In this document: positions 22,673-32,215 of the stretch, piece after piece
How positions within the stretch are numbered: the stretch's first letter is position 1
How the letters are laid out: each line of letters begins with the position of its first letter
Origin: Brevundimonas nasdae
GTDB taxonomy: Bacteria > Pseudomonadota > Alphaproteobacteria > Caulobacterales > Caulobacteraceae
Direction: 5' to 3'
Length of the DNA stretch: 64,000 nt
Assembly: GCF_016654005.1 (NCBI RefSeq)
Contig: NZ_JAEPWN010000007.1
Coordinates: 158,857-222,856, forward strand
Notes under the pieces: model-generated
The model's database searches: none
Told to the model about the DNA's origin: nothing
What the model saw: the letters and a program-made list of their open reading frames with translations, nothing else
Made by a program: the position numbers and the translations under genes

Positions 22673-25621
22673 ATGAAGACGATCATTCAATCCACCCGTA
22701 ACCGTCGTGCGCGTTGGCTGACCACTGCGGCGGGCGCCGTGCTGGCCACGACCCTTTTTGGGCCCGCAGCCTGGGCGCAGCAGACGCCTTTGCCCCAATC
22801 CGGCGAGGCCGCGCAGACCGAGGAAGACGGTGATGTCGCCAGCGTCGAGGATATTGTCGTCACCGCCGTCGGGACCAACATCTCGGGTGTTAAGCCGGTC
22901 GGCAGCGAAACCGTCACCCTGTCGCGTGAGGAAATCCTGCGAACCGGGGTCAGCAACGTCGCCGACGCGGTCCGGACCCTGCCGCAGGTCAAAAACCTCG
23001 GCGATTTCCGCGAAGGCGGGACGCAGGGGTCCTATAATTCCCAACAGGGCAACGCCATCAACCTTCGCGGCCTCGGCGCCCAGGCGACGTTGACGCTGGT
23101 GGACGGCCACCGTCTCGTCGCAACGGGCGCGGCCTCGAACTTCACTGAGGCCAACCAGGTGCCGTTGGCCGCCGTGGAACGCGTTGAAGTGATCGCCGAC
23201 GGCGCTTCGGCGCTCTACGGCTCCGACGCCGTCGCGGGCGTGGTCAACTATGTGTTGCGCAAGGACTTCGAAGGCGTCGAGGCGTCGCTTCGCGTCACCA
23301 ACCAGACCGGCGGAACCGAGTACTCTCCGTCGTTCACGACCGGCAAGATGTGGGGCGATCTGGGCGGCATGGGCGGCGGCAATGTGCTGCTGGCGTATGA
23401 ATACACCTCACGTGATGCCTATCTGCGATCGGAAAATCCGCTGCTGATGCAGGATTTGACCCGATACGGCGGGCCGGACAACCGGCTGAACGGAACGACG
23501 GCGACGGTCTCCGGGCCCGCCAACATCTATGTCCAGAACGCCGACGGTTCGCAGAACCCGACCCTGCCAAGAGCGGGCGCTTACACTTATTACGGTCTTC
23601 CGACGGGCGCGAACGTCGGACTGTCCGCCTCGGACCTGTTGTTGAACCGTCCCAATCTGACGGATTCCGCCGAGTACACCGACTATGTAGGCGAGCAGAA
23701 AAAACACCAACTCTCGCTGTTCGCCAACCAGCAGTTCGGCCGGCACATCGAAGGCTTCCTGCAGGCCTCCTACAGCAAGCGCGAGACCTATTCGCGCTCT
23801 CTGGCTTCGGTGAACCAGAACGTCACCCTGTCGCCGTTCCTTTATGATGCGGCCGGCAACGTCACGGCGACACCGAATCCCTACTACATCAGCGGAATTC
23901 CCGGAGTTGCGCCGGGGGCGAACCTCAATGTGCAATATAGTGGCATTAAGGATTTCGGGACGAGCAACTTCAACAACTACTCTGAAACTTACAGCATAAC
24001 CGCCGGTTTCCGGGCGCTTCTGCCCTTTGATTGGAAGATGGACGCGTCCTATACCTTCGGGCGGGATGAAGCGTGCAACTATTGTCAGACGGGGTTGAAT
24101 CTCAACCCAACGGCTCTGCAGTATCGGATCAATACAGGCGACATCAATCCGCTGAGCAGCGCCCCGCTGTCGGACGCGCAGCTGGCGACGCTGCTGGGCG
24201 ACAATATCCAGAGCAGCGGGAACGGCCTGGACGACATCGTGATCAAGTTCAACGGACCATTGTTCGAACTGCCGGGCGGCACGGTGCGGGCGGCTTTCGG
24301 CGGCGAACGCAACGAAGCCTACAACTACAATGTCAACGGAGCCAATCGTACGGCGCTGAATGCTTTCGAGTTCGATACGACCGAGGCCACCAGTAAGCTG
24401 GATCGGACCATATGGTCGGCTTTCGGCGAGCTTTACGTGCCGCTTATCGGCCCGGAAATGGGCGTGCCGCTGGTCCAGAGCCTGATCGTCGATGCGGCCG
24501 TCCGCTATGACGACTATTCCGATGTGGGCAACACCACAAATCCCAAGATCGGCGTGACCCTGGATGTCACTGACACCTTCAGCCTTCGAGGGTCCTGGGG
24601 CACGTCGTTCCGGGCGCCGTCGCTGCCGGACGTCAATCTGTTCGCCTATTCGTCCTCGTTCGGCTTCCCGTCGTCCAATAGCGACCCGCGCGTGACGAAC
24701 GGCTTCCTGAACCTGCCGGGCGCGGGGCTGACCTTGGCGAATGTCGGGCTGGTTCTGGGGTCGAACCCGGACCTCAAGCCCGAAGAAGCCACCAACTGGT
24801 CCGTGGGGGGCGATCTCGAACTGGGCGACTTCACCTTCAACGCCACCTACTACAACATCCGCTACACGGGCCGTATCGCGTCTCCGGATGCGTTGGGGGC
24901 GTATCAGGCCGGCCTCTATCCCGATTATCGGGGTTTTGCGGCCAATATCATCCCCATCAACAACCCGACCACCTGCTCGAACGCCGACCTGACGACGGCC
25001 GATCCGTTGTTGCAGCAATACCTGGGTCGCACCCTGCTGTACGGCGGCATCCCAGACTTCTGCGCCGTCAATGTGCTGATCGACCAGCGCAACACCAATC
25101 TGGCGGCGACGCGCCAGGACGGTATCGACGCCAGCGTCTTCTACGATCGCCGGTTCGGCGAGTTGTCGGTCAACGCCTCGCTGGCGGCCAGCTGGACGAT
25201 GAGCAACGAGCAGCAGGTCGTGGAGGGGCAGCCGTTCGAGGATCGCCTGGGCTTCTACAGCACGCCGATCGAATGGCGGGGCCGGGCGTCCTTCGGCGCC
25301 AACTGGCGTGAGTTCAGCGGCAACCTGTTCGTCAACTATACGGGCGGCTACACGAATGATCTGGCGGTCGATTCCCTGGGATCGTCCATCACGCCTCAAA
25401 AGGTCGATGCCTGGGTCACGGCTGACGCCACCTTGGCCTACGCCACCGAATTCCGGGCGCCGGCGGGTGGATTCGTAAAGGGGCTTCGGGCCTCGCTGAC
25501 AATCCAGAACCTGACGGATGAAGATCCGCCGATCGTGATCACCAGCCAGTCGGTGTTCAACGGCGCCTATTCGCACCCCTACGGTCGCACGTTCAGCGCC
25601 CAACTGACCGCCAGCTTCTAG
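22673..25621 (+). CDS. TonB-dependent outer-membrane receptor
   Basis: This 982-residue receptor imports a bulky ligand, probably an oligosaccharide or glycoside, across the outer membrane using TonB energy. A signal peptide ends at AAWAQQ. A TonB-box-like region (EDIVVTAVG) precedes the plug domain, with ADAVRTLPQV, INLRGLGAQATLTLVDGHRL and VERVEVIADGASALYGSDAVAGVVNYVLRK split across residues 60-200. The 22-strand-type barrel ends in the canonical terminal Phe (AQLTASF). Clean ribosome site GGAGGGGAAACC precedes ATG 22673. It sits between GH3 genes and a strong terminator follows. Ligand identity is inferred from neighbours only. Confidence 0.93.
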   Translation: MKTIIQSTRNRRARWLTTAAGAVLATTLFGPAAWAQQTPLPQSGEAAQTEEDGDVASVEDIVVTAVGTNISGVKPVGSETVTLSREEILRTGVSNVADAVRTLPQVKNLGDFREGGTQGSYNSQQGNAINLRGLGAQATLTLVDGHRLVATGAASNFTEANQVPLAAVERVEVIADGASALYGSDAVAGVVNYVLRKDFEGVEASLRVTNQTGGTEYSPSFTTGKMWGDLGGMGGGNVLLAYEYTSRDAYLRSENPLLMQDLTRYGGPDNRLNGTTATVSGPANIYVQNADGSQNPTLPRAGAYTYYGLPTGANVGLSASDLLLNRPNLTDSAEYTDYVGEQKKHQLSLFANQQFGRHIEGFLQASYSKRETYSRSLASVNQNVTLSPFLYDAAGNVTATPNPYYISGIPGVAPGANLNVQYSGIKDFGTSNFNNYSETYSITAGFRALLPFDWKMDASYTFGRDEACNYCQTGLNLNPTALQYRINTGDINPLSSAPLSDAQLATLLGDNIQSSGNGLDDIVIKFNGPLFELPGGTVRAAFGGERNEAYNYNVNGANRTALNAFEFDTTEATSKLDRTIWSAFGELYVPLIGPEMGVPLVQSLIVDAAVRYDDYSDVGNTTNPKIGVTLDVTDTFSLRGSWGTSFRAPSLPDVNLFAYSSSFGFPSSNSDPRVTNGFLNLPGAGLTLANVGLVLGSNPDLKPEEATNWSVGGDLELGDFTFNATYYNIRYTGRIASPDALGAYQAGLYPDYRGFAANIIPINNPTTCSNADLTTADPLLQQYLGRTLLYGGIPDFCAVNVLIDQRNTNLAATRQDGIDASVFYDRRFGELSVNASLAASWTMSNEQQVVEGQPFEDRLGFYSTPIEWRGRASFGANWREFSGNLFVNYTGGYTNDLAVDSLGSSITPQKVDAWVTADATLAYATEFRAPAGGFVKGLRASLTIQNLTDEDPPIVITSQSVFNGAYSHPYGRTFSAQLTASF

Positions 25622-25654
25622 GCGTCTCTTCCCCGGCATCCTGAGCGCCGGCTT

Positions 25655-25687
25655 GGCCGCTGCGGTTTTCTGCAGCGGCCCTTTTTT
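25655..25687 (+). terminator. Rho-independent terminator of the TonB receptor gene
   Basis: GGCCGCTGC (25655-25663) pairs perfectly with GCAGCGGCC (25672-25680) across an 8-nt loop and is followed by CTTTTTTG. It starts 34 bp after the receptor stop. Confidence 0.9.
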
Positions 25688-25796
25688 GTCCGAGATGCCG
25701 AGTGCAAGAGACGCGCTAGGGACGTTCAGTGGGGCGTGCGCCGCCAGCGCATTGCTTGGCTGAGCGGCGCCGTCGCCAAATTGTCAGACATAAGAA

Positions 25797-25825
25797 GACG
25801 GCGTCGCGATGATCGCGACGCCGTC
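25797..25825 (-). terminator. Hairpin terminator of the carboxylesterase gene
   Basis: GACGGCGTCGCGA (25797-25809) pairs perfectly with TCGCGACGCCGTC (25813-25825) around a 3-nt loop, 28 bp after the esterase stop on the minus strand. On that strand the stem is followed by the T-rich TCTTCTTAT, so it probably ends esterase transcription. Confidence 0.75.
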
Positions 25826-25853
25826 AGTTTAGCACCCTTAGGAAGGTTGCGTG

Positions 25854-27470
25854 TTACTTGCGGGTGGCTTCGGCCGCAGCCTGGGTCACGTCCAGTCGCG
25901 CACGCCATGGATCGGGACCGCCTTCGACGCCATCGTTGTTGAAGCGCATCACCGGTTGAGACTGTGCGTCGAACACCGGCCAGCTCGGCAGGCCGGCGCC
26001 GTTCGGGTCGCCGGCGCGGGCGAAGTTGACGATGTAGGAGGCGATCAGCTTGGAGGCCTCGCGATCCGCCTGCGTCACCTTATCCGGATACCGGGCGTCG
26101 ATCGTTTCCAGGAAGAATGGGATTTCCGTGGCATGGGGAACGGCGGGCCATTCGCTGCGCATCGTGTCCGCCACATAGCCGTAGCGATAGTGCCAGACCG
26201 GCGCCCCTGCCTTGGTCTGCTCTTGGGCGATGAACCGAGCCGGTTCGATCATGAAGGAGTCCATATAGATGGAGTAGCGGAAGGCCTCATCCGGGGTGAT
26301 GTCGCCATAGGCGGCCCGGGCGGCTTCGGGGTCAGGGAAGCGGGCCAGCATCTCGTCGCGGGGCAGGGGCGGGCCCCAGCCGATATCGGCGGTGACGCCG
26401 CCGATCATCAGAGGAACGCGCGCCTGTTGCTGGGCGCGGAAGACGCTGTCGGCCCCTACCATGATCTTGCCGTCGATCATCGGGCCGCTGGCGGGCGCGA
26501 CGGGGCGGGTGGCCATGCCGGTGCCTTCGACGATCTTTTCGGCTGGCAGAGCGCGAAGCGCCGCCAACGCCTGAGCGTCGTCGCCGGTGACGCCCGCCCA
26601 TTCGGCGAAGCCTTGGCCGTCATCCTCGGCGTCGGGCTTGCCCTCGGCGTGCAGCGGCTTCAGGCTGGAGTCCATGCGCGCGGGCGCCGACATGGAAATA
26701 GCGCGGTCGAACAGGCCTGCAGCCAGGGGCGTCGTCATCAGGTTCAGAACCGATCCGCCCCCGGCCGATTCGCCCATGATGGTGATGTTGTCGGGGTCGC
26801 CGCCAAAGGCCGCGATATTGGCCTGGATCCATTTCAAGGCCGCGATCTGGTCCATGTAGCCGTAGTTGCCCAGATGGCCGTTGTCGGCGTTCTCAGCCGT
26901 CAGAGCGGGATGGGCGAAGAAGCCGAAGCGACCCAGCCGATAGTTGAAGCTGGCGAAGACCACGCCCTCCTTGGCCATCGGCGCGCCGCTATACACTGCG
27001 GGAGAAGCGCCGCCGTTCACCCAGCCTCCGCCATAAATCCAGACCACGACAGGCAGTTTGGCGTCGGCTGGCGCGTCAGCCGGCTTCCAGACGTTCAGAT
27101 AAAGGCAGTCTTCGGCCGGCGGCGTCCCCAACGGCGCTGCGTCGGCAGCAAAGGGAATCTGCATGCAATCGTTGCTGTATTCAGTTGCGGGCCTCACGCC
27201 CGACCAAGCGCGCGGCGGCTGGGGCGCACGCCAACGCAGCGGGCCAACGGGCGGCTGGGCGAAGGGAATGCCCTTCCAGGCGGTGACGCCTTCTGCGGTG
27301 ACACCGGCGACCTGGCCCGTCGTGGTCGTGGCGACAGGGCCGGCCTGGGTCTGGGCCTGGGCCTGGCCGGTCGCGCCGGCGAGCATGAGAGCCCCGATTG
27401 AGGCGGCGGCGAGCGCGGCGCCCCGGCGTCCGGCCACGCGATGCCTAGACCGGATAAATTGTATGGTCAT
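25854..27470 (-). CDS. Exported type-B carboxylesterase
   Basis: This 538-residue serine esterase is predicted to be periplasmic, with a long signal peptide ending AQAQ near residue 40. Family landmarks are EDCLYLNVWKP, the oxyanion GGGW (147-150) and the nucleophile elbow GESAGGGS with Ser235. The histidine probably lies in VPHATEIPFF. Such enzymes remove acyl groups from small molecules or sugars. The gene is divergent from a LacI regulator, with GACAACGTTACC between them, so it is likely co-induced with the GH3 enzymes and may deacylate the imported glycoside. Confidence 0.9.
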   Translation of the reverse strand: MTIQFIRSRHRVAGRRGAALAAASIGALMLAGATGQAQAQTQAGPVATTTTGQVAGVTAEGVTAWKGIPFAQPPVGPLRWRAPQPPRAWSGVRPATEYSNDCMQIPFAADAAPLGTPPAEDCLYLNVWKPADAPADAKLPVVVWIYGGGWVNGGASPAVYSGAPMAKEGVVFASFNYRLGRFGFFAHPALTAENADNGHLGNYGYMDQIAALKWIQANIAAFGGDPDNITIMGESAGGGSVLNLMTTPLAAGLFDRAISMSAPARMDSSLKPLHAEGKPDAEDDGQGFAEWAGVTGDDAQALAALRALPAEKIVEGTGMATRPVAPASGPMIDGKIMVGADSVFRAQQQARVPLMIGGVTADIGWGPPLPRDEMLARFPDPEAARAAYGDITPDEAFRYSIYMDSFMIEPARFIAQEQTKAGAPVWHYRYGYVADTMRSEWPAVPHATEIPFFLETIDARYPDKVTQADREASKLIASYIVNFARAGDPNGAGLPSWPVFDAQSQPVMRFNNDGVEGGPDPWRARLDVTQAAAEATRK

Positions 27471-27505
27471 GAGTAGTCCCTCCCGATGGCGCTCTGATTG
27501 GCGCT

Positions 27506-27517
27506 GACAACGTTACC
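27506..27517. promoter_or_regulatory. LacI-type operator GACAACGTTACC (copy 2)
   Basis: This exact copy of the dodecamer lies 36 bp upstream of the carboxylesterase start, between it and the divergent LacI gene at 27604. It is well placed to be the site of that regulator, giving control of the esterase and autoregulation. Confidence 0.75.
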
Positions 27518-27603
27518 GGTCACGCTATCGCTTTCCGAAGCGGCGTCAAGCCAAAGCCGGTTTCCGGCTGGCGAACGCTTTTGATGCGGCCTAGTCTCAA
27601 GTC

Positions 27604-28668
27604 GTGACGAAAGCCCCGATTTCAACCTCGCGCAAGCCGACGATCAAGGATGTCGCCGCCCGAGCCGGCGTATCCTTCAAGACGGTGTCGCGTGTCCTCA
27701 ACGCCGAGGCGGGGGTAAGAGCGGACGTGCGCGACCGCGTGCGGGCGGCTGTCGTCGCCTTGGGCTACACGCCCAACCTTGCCGCACGCGGGCTGAGTGG
27801 CGGGCGCAGCCGACTGATCGGCCTTGTCACCTATGCGACGGCCGAGGGCTTTCTCGAAAACCAAGCTTATCTGGCCGAGCTGGAAACAGGGTTGATCGAC
27901 CGTTGCCAGGCGCTCGGGTCAAGTCTGGTGATCGAGATTGTCCGTGCGGACGCTGATTTGGACTCGGAGATCCGGGCCGTGACCGGCGGCCTGACAAAGG
28001 ACGCCTTCATCCTGCCGACGCCGCTGGCGGACAATATGCGGGTCATCTCGGCGCTGGAGGCCACCGGCGCGCCGGTGGTTCGCATTGCGCCGACCCTCGA
28101 CCTGGACCGCTGCCTCTACGTGGGCATGGATGACGAGGCGGCGGCGGCTGAGATGACCCAGCGACTGTTGACATTGGGGCATCGACGCATCGCCCTGATC
28201 AGCGGCCACCCTGGCCATGGCGCGGCGGAAGCGCGCCGTCAGGGCTATGTTCGCGCCCTGCGCACCGCCGGAATCGAGATCGATCCAAGGCTGATTCGGC
28301 AGGGCTGGTTCACCGAGGCGTCCGGCTTCGAGGCCGCGATGGCTTTGATGGATCTGGACGAGCCTCCGACCGCCGTTTTCGCCTCCAATGACATGATGGC
28401 GGTCGGCGTGCGCCGGGCCGCGCGGCTGCGGTCCGAAGATCCTGCCGCAGCCAGTCTTTCGATCGTCGGCTTCGATGGGCTTCGGACGGTCATGGCGGGC
28501 TGGCCGACCCTAACCACCGTGCGCCAACCGCTGACGCAAATGGCATGGGCGGCGATGGACGTGGCCGACGCTCTAGTCGAGGGGAGGGGGCTGACGTCGG
28601 TTCTGTTGCCGTATAGCCTGTTAGACGGCCAAAGCGCAGCAGCGCCCCATACCGTACCGATCGGCTGA
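27604..28668 (+). CDS. LacI-family transcriptional regulator (regulon 1)
   Basis: This 354-residue LacI-type repressor has the N-terminal HTH and hinge (KPTIKDVAARAGVSFKTVSRVLN) and a periplasmic-binding-like sugar domain ending in a dimer interface. Translation appears to start at GTG 27604; no better ATG is near and the start lacks a strong ribosome site. It sits between two copies of GACAACGTTACC: one in front of the divergent esterase and one before the downstream GH3. It is therefore the best candidate regulator for the four-site regulon. The effector is probably a sugar released by the GH3 enzymes. Confidence 0.92.
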   Translation: MTKAPISTSRKPTIKDVAARAGVSFKTVSRVLNAEAGVRADVRDRVRAAVVALGYTPNLAARGLSGGRSRLIGLVTYATAEGFLENQAYLAELETGLIDRCQALGSSLVIEIVRADADLDSEIRAVTGGLTKDAFILPTPLADNMRVISALEATGAPVVRIAPTLDLDRCLYVGMDDEAAAAEMTQRLLTLGHRRIALISGHPGHGAAEARRQGYVRALRTAGIEIDPRLIRQGWFTEASGFEAAMALMDLDEPPTAVFASNDMMAVGVRRAARLRSEDPAAASLSIVGFDGLRTVMAGWPTLTTVRQPLTQMAWAAMDVADALVEGRGLTSVLLPYSLLDGQSAAAPHTVPIG

Positions 28669-28720
28669 AACTCGATCCCCACCCTACGATCCCAGTTGCC
28701 AAAATCCACCGACTAGATAT

Positions 28721-28732
28721 GGTAACGTTGTC
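28721..28732. promoter_or_regulatory. LacI-type operator GGTAACGTTGTC (copy 3, inverted)
   Basis: Exact reverse complement of GACAACGTTACC, 46 bp upstream of the GH3 gene at 28778 and after the LacI gene. The downstream repeat TCTAACAACA adds a partial second half-site. Confidence 0.75.
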
Positions 28733-28777
28733 TAACAACAATGAGGCGCGCCACGAGGCGGGCCCACGGGGACGGAA

Positions 28778-30994
28778 ATGACTTTCAGACCTTTCGCTCA
28801 CGCCCTTCTGGCCGCCACCGCCTTGGTCGCGCCGATCGATGCGCAGGCCCAAGTCCAAGCCGCCGCCGCCGATGCGCGCGCCGCCGCCCTGGTCGGGCAA
28901 ATGACAATGGAAGAGAAGCTGTCGTTGCTACACGGCACCATGCCTTTGCCGTTCTTCGGCGACACGCCGATCCCCGAAGGGGCAATTCCCGGCGCAGGCT
29001 ATGTGCCGGGTGTCGAACGTCTAGGCGTGCCGGCTCTGAAGGAGACGGACGCCAGCCTAGGCGTGTCGTGGGTGGCCGGGCTCAGAGGCGACGGCGCCAC
29101 CGCCCTGCCGTCCGGCCTGGCGCTAGCGGCCACCTTCGATCCCGAACTTGCGCGTGAGGGTGGGGCCATGGTCGGGGCCGAGACCCGCGCCAAGGGCTTC
29201 AACGTCCTGCTTGCGGGCGGTGTCAACCTGGTCAGAGACCCGCGCAACGGCCGGAACTTCGAATATCTGGGCGAGGATCCTCTTCTGGCCGGAGTCCTAG
29301 CGGGTGAATCTATTCGCGGGATTCAGAGCAACCGCATCATCTCGACCATCAAACATTTCGCCTTCAATGGCAACGAGACCGGCCGCAACTTCCACAGCAC
29401 CAACATCGGCGAGGCAGCAGGCCGCGAAAGCGACCTGCTGGCCTTCCAACTGGCGATCGAGCGTGGCCAGCCCGGTTCGGTCATGTGCGCCTACAATCGC
29501 GTCAACGACGTGTATGCCTGCGAGAACCCGACCCTGCTCAGCGACGTGCTCAAGCGCGACTGGGGCTACGAGGGCTGGGTGATGTCAGACTGGGGGGCGG
29601 TGCATTCGACTGAGGCCCTGCTGAACGGCCTGGATCAACAGTCCGGCGAGCAGCTTGACCGGGAACCCTATTTCGGACGCCTGCTGACCGAGGCGGTGGC
29701 GGGCGGCGACGCGCGGTATGTCACACGGGTGGACGATGCGGCGCACCGGATCGTGCGCACCATGATCTCCACCGGCATGTTCGACGACCAGCCTCAGCCA
29801 GGTGGCGTCATCGATTTCGACGCCCATGCTCAGGTGGCGCGCCGCGTGGCCGAACGCGGGGTGGTTTTATTGAAGAACGAGCGTGATCTGCTGCCGCTTG
29901 CGCGCACGGCCCGCAACATCGTGGTGATCGGCGATCAGGCGGATGTGGGCGTCTTGTCTGGCGGCGGATCTTCGCAGGTCGCCGCGCCCGGCGGGCCGGC
30001 TGCCACGGTCCGCATCGGCGGCGAAAACGCCATGGGGCCGTTCAGCAACGCCTTGTATCACGGGTCGTCGCCGTTGGCGGCGATCAAGGCCGAGGCGCCG
30101 AACGCCACCGTTCGGTTCGCCCACGGCCGCTATGTCTCCGAGGCCGTCGGCCTAGCGGCGAAGGCTGATTTGGCCATTATCTTCGTCGGTCAATGGACCA
30201 CCGAGGCGGTGGACGTGCCCGACCTGTCGCTACCGGGCAATCAAGAAGCGCTGATCGAAGCCGTGGCGCGCGCCAACCCCAACACCATCGTGGTTCTCCA
30301 GACCGGCGGGCCGGTGGTGATGCCGTGGCTGGAGCGCGTGCCGGCGGTGCTCGAGGCCTGGTACTCGGGCGCCAAGGGCGGCGAGGCGATCGCCGACATC
30401 CTGTTCGGCGACGTCAATCCGTCTGGTCGACTGCCGGTGACCTTCCCTGCCTCCGTGGATCAACTGCCTCGGCCTGTCATTCCAGGCATCGACCAGCCGT
30501 CAGCCGGCCTCGTCGCGATGGGCCAGGCGCGGCCGAGCTTTCCGGTCGATTATACGATCGAGGGGTCCGACGTCGGCTATCGCTGGTTCGAGGCCAAGGC
30601 CGCGCGCCCGCTGTTCCCCTTCGGCTTCGGCCTGTCCTACACGGACTTCGCCTACAGCGATCTGAAGGTCGAAGGCGGCGACACCCTGACCATCAGCTTT
30701 AAGGTGGCCAATACCGGCGATCGTGCGGGAGTGGACGTGCCGCAGGTCTATTTGACGGAGTCGCCGGGCCGATCGCAGCAACGCCTGATCGGCTTCGAGC
30801 CGGTGTCGCTTGCGCCGGGCGAAAGCCGTACCGTTTCCTTGACGGCTGATCGACGGTTGCTGGGGAACTGGGACACGCAGCGTCCTGGGTGGTCCGTTCC
30901 GGTCGGGGACTACAAGGTGTTTGTCGGGACCGATGCGACGTCTCCCCGCCTAAATGGTGAGGCGCGGGTTCGTGCGTCGCGGATTCGGCCGTGA
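28778..30994 (+). CDS. Exported GH3 beta-glucosidase (BglX-like, with C-terminal Fn3-like domain)
   Basis: This 738-residue enzyme has a signal peptide (MTFRPFAHALLAATALVAPI) and a two-domain GH3 core with KHFAFNGNETGR (192-203) and nucleophile Asp271 in EGWVMSDWGAVHS. A C-terminal fibronectin-III-like domain begins near LKVEGGDTLTISFKVANTGD. This architecture is that of periplasmic beta-glucosidases such as BglX. The PA14-like insert of some homologues is absent. An operator copy at 28721 precedes it. It likely completes hydrolysis of glucosides brought in by the TonB receptor. Confidence 0.92.
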   Translation: MTFRPFAHALLAATALVAPIDAQAQVQAAAADARAAALVGQMTMEEKLSLLHGTMPLPFFGDTPIPEGAIPGAGYVPGVERLGVPALKETDASLGVSWVAGLRGDGATALPSGLALAATFDPELAREGGAMVGAETRAKGFNVLLAGGVNLVRDPRNGRNFEYLGEDPLLAGVLAGESIRGIQSNRIISTIKHFAFNGNETGRNFHSTNIGEAAGRESDLLAFQLAIERGQPGSVMCAYNRVNDVYACENPTLLSDVLKRDWGYEGWVMSDWGAVHSTEALLNGLDQQSGEQLDREPYFGRLLTEAVAGGDARYVTRVDDAAHRIVRTMISTGMFDDQPQPGGVIDFDAHAQVARRVAERGVVLLKNERDLLPLARTARNIVVIGDQADVGVLSGGGSSQVAAPGGPAATVRIGGENAMGPFSNALYHGSSPLAAIKAEAPNATVRFAHGRYVSEAVGLAAKADLAIIFVGQWTTEAVDVPDLSLPGNQEALIEAVARANPNTIVVLQTGGPVVMPWLERVPAVLEAWYSGAKGGEAIADILFGDVNPSGRLPVTFPASVDQLPRPVIPGIDQPSAGLVAMGQARPSFPVDYTIEGSDVGYRWFEAKAARPLFPFGFGLSYTDFAYSDLKVEGGDTLTISFKVANTGDRAGVDVPQVYLTESPGRSQQRLIGFEPVSLAPGESRTVSLTADRRLLGNWDTQRPGWSVPVGDYKVFVGTDATSPRLNGEARVRASRIRP

Positions 30995-31065
30995 CGCCGG
31001 GTCCATTGACGAGCGATGAGTCCAGGCCGCAGAAGCAACCGTATGACAGGTGAGGTTTCAGTCCC

Positions 31066-32028
31066 TTGACCCGACCGACCATCAAGGATGTCGCGTCCTT
31101 GGCTGGCGTGTCGGTGATGACCGCGTCGCGGGCGCTGAACAACCAGCCCTATGTCAGCGCGGAGGCGTCGCAACGCGTCCGGGAGGCGGTTGAGACGCTG
31201 GGCTTTCGACGCAACGCCTTTGCGCGGGGGCTTCCCCGCGCTCAATCCTTCATGGTGCTTATGTTGATCGGTCATGGGACGTCCGACCTGCCGGGGCGCT
31301 TCCAGCGTCACGCCGTCGAGCGATGCCGCGAACTGGGCCGACATCTGATCGTCGATCGTCCCCCGCTTGGCGGAGGCGCGGTCACCTATGTCGAGGGACT
31401 GATTGACCGCTTGCGTCCTGAAGGCGTGGTCCTTTGGCGTCCCTTGGCGGATGATCCGAGAGTGCTGGCCATGCTGGCCGAGCGATCCGTGTCGTTCGTC
31501 CGCATCGACGCCGATCCTGCGCTGGCCGGCGCCCTCGTCTCGATCGATCATGCCCAGGCCATGACCACGTTGTTGGAGACAGTCGACGGGGGCGCTGCGG
31601 CGTTCGTCCACAGTGAGGCGGACGGCTGGCTGGCCCGCCAGAGACGCGAGGCCGTCTTGGCCGCCGCCAACACCGTGCGACTTTGCCCTGCGCCCTCCAG
31701 CGATTTCGGGGCTGGACTGGAATGGGGGCGCCGCCTGGTCGCGGAAGACGAATCGCCCGCTCTGATCGTGACCGACCACGACGCGCTGGCCCTCGGCCTT
31801 CTCACAGCACTCAAGTCCCAGCCCGCCAGCCGACGCCCGGTACTCGCGTGTCTGGAAGACAGCGGCAGCGTCAGTCTGGTGGCCCCCGAAATCAGGCGCC
31901 TCGTTCAACCGCTCGAAGCCATGGCGCACGCTGCTCTGGATATCCTCACCCAGGAAGTCCAAGCGGCGCCCGTTCGTTTTCAGCCGGTGTTTACGTCTGA
32001 GGATGGACGCGGCGTCACGAGCACATAG
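31066..32028 (+). CDS. LacI-family transcriptional regulator, short form
   Basis: This 320-residue LacI regulator begins RPTIKDVASLAGVSVMTASRALN, a complete HTH. TTG 31066 is the likely start, with AGGTGAGG 14-19 bases upstream; no ATG is near. The effector domain is shorter than usual (about 260 residues) and divergent, with a weak ligand pocket signature. It lies on the same strand between two GH3 genes, 71 bp after the first. It may control the GH3 at 32216 or the regulon around it. Its operator cannot be assigned with confidence. Confidence 0.88.
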   Translation: MTRPTIKDVASLAGVSVMTASRALNNQPYVSAEASQRVREAVETLGFRRNAFARGLPRAQSFMVLMLIGHGTSDLPGRFQRHAVERCRELGRHLIVDRPPLGGGAVTYVEGLIDRLRPEGVVLWRPLADDPRVLAMLAERSVSFVRIDADPALAGALVSIDHAQAMTTLLETVDGGAAAFVHSEADGWLARQRREAVLAAANTVRLCPAPSSDFGAGLEWGRRLVAEDESPALIVTDHDALALGLLTALKSQPASRRPVLACLEDSGSVSLVAPEIRRLVQPLEAMAHAALDILTQEVQAAPVRFQPVFTSEDGRGVTST

Positions 32029-32168
32029 GTGATGATGCGCCGGTCATCTGTGACGCCCGCGCTCTTCCCGGCCGCTCAAACGTTCGGATTTCGCAAGATC
32101 AAGGAAACGTCGGCGCGCGTAAACGATCGGCTCTTTAATCCGCCGGTTTGAACAATGTCATGAGGCAA

Positions 32169-32184
32169 GGTATAGCGCTAAACC
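32169..32184. promoter_or_regulatory. LacI-type operator GGTATAGCGCTAAACC (regulon 2)
   Basis: This imperfect palindrome with a TAGCGCTA core lies 31 bp before the GH3 gene at 32216. Its reverse complement matches GTTTTAGCGATAAACT (35304-35319), upstream of the divergent LacI/FGE-sulfatase genes, at 12 of 16 positions. It probably binds the regulator encoded at 34157-35224. Confidence 0.6.
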
Positions 32185-32215
32185 AAGTTTGATGCGGTTG
32201 GGATGAAAACAGCTC

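Noticed and set aside
23408..25639. Minus-strand 743-residue frame
   Set aside because: Shadow of the TonB receptor; long only because of strong codon bias.
25851..27401. Plus-strand 516-residue frame
   Set aside because: Complement of the carboxylesterase, whose Ser-His motifs are intact.
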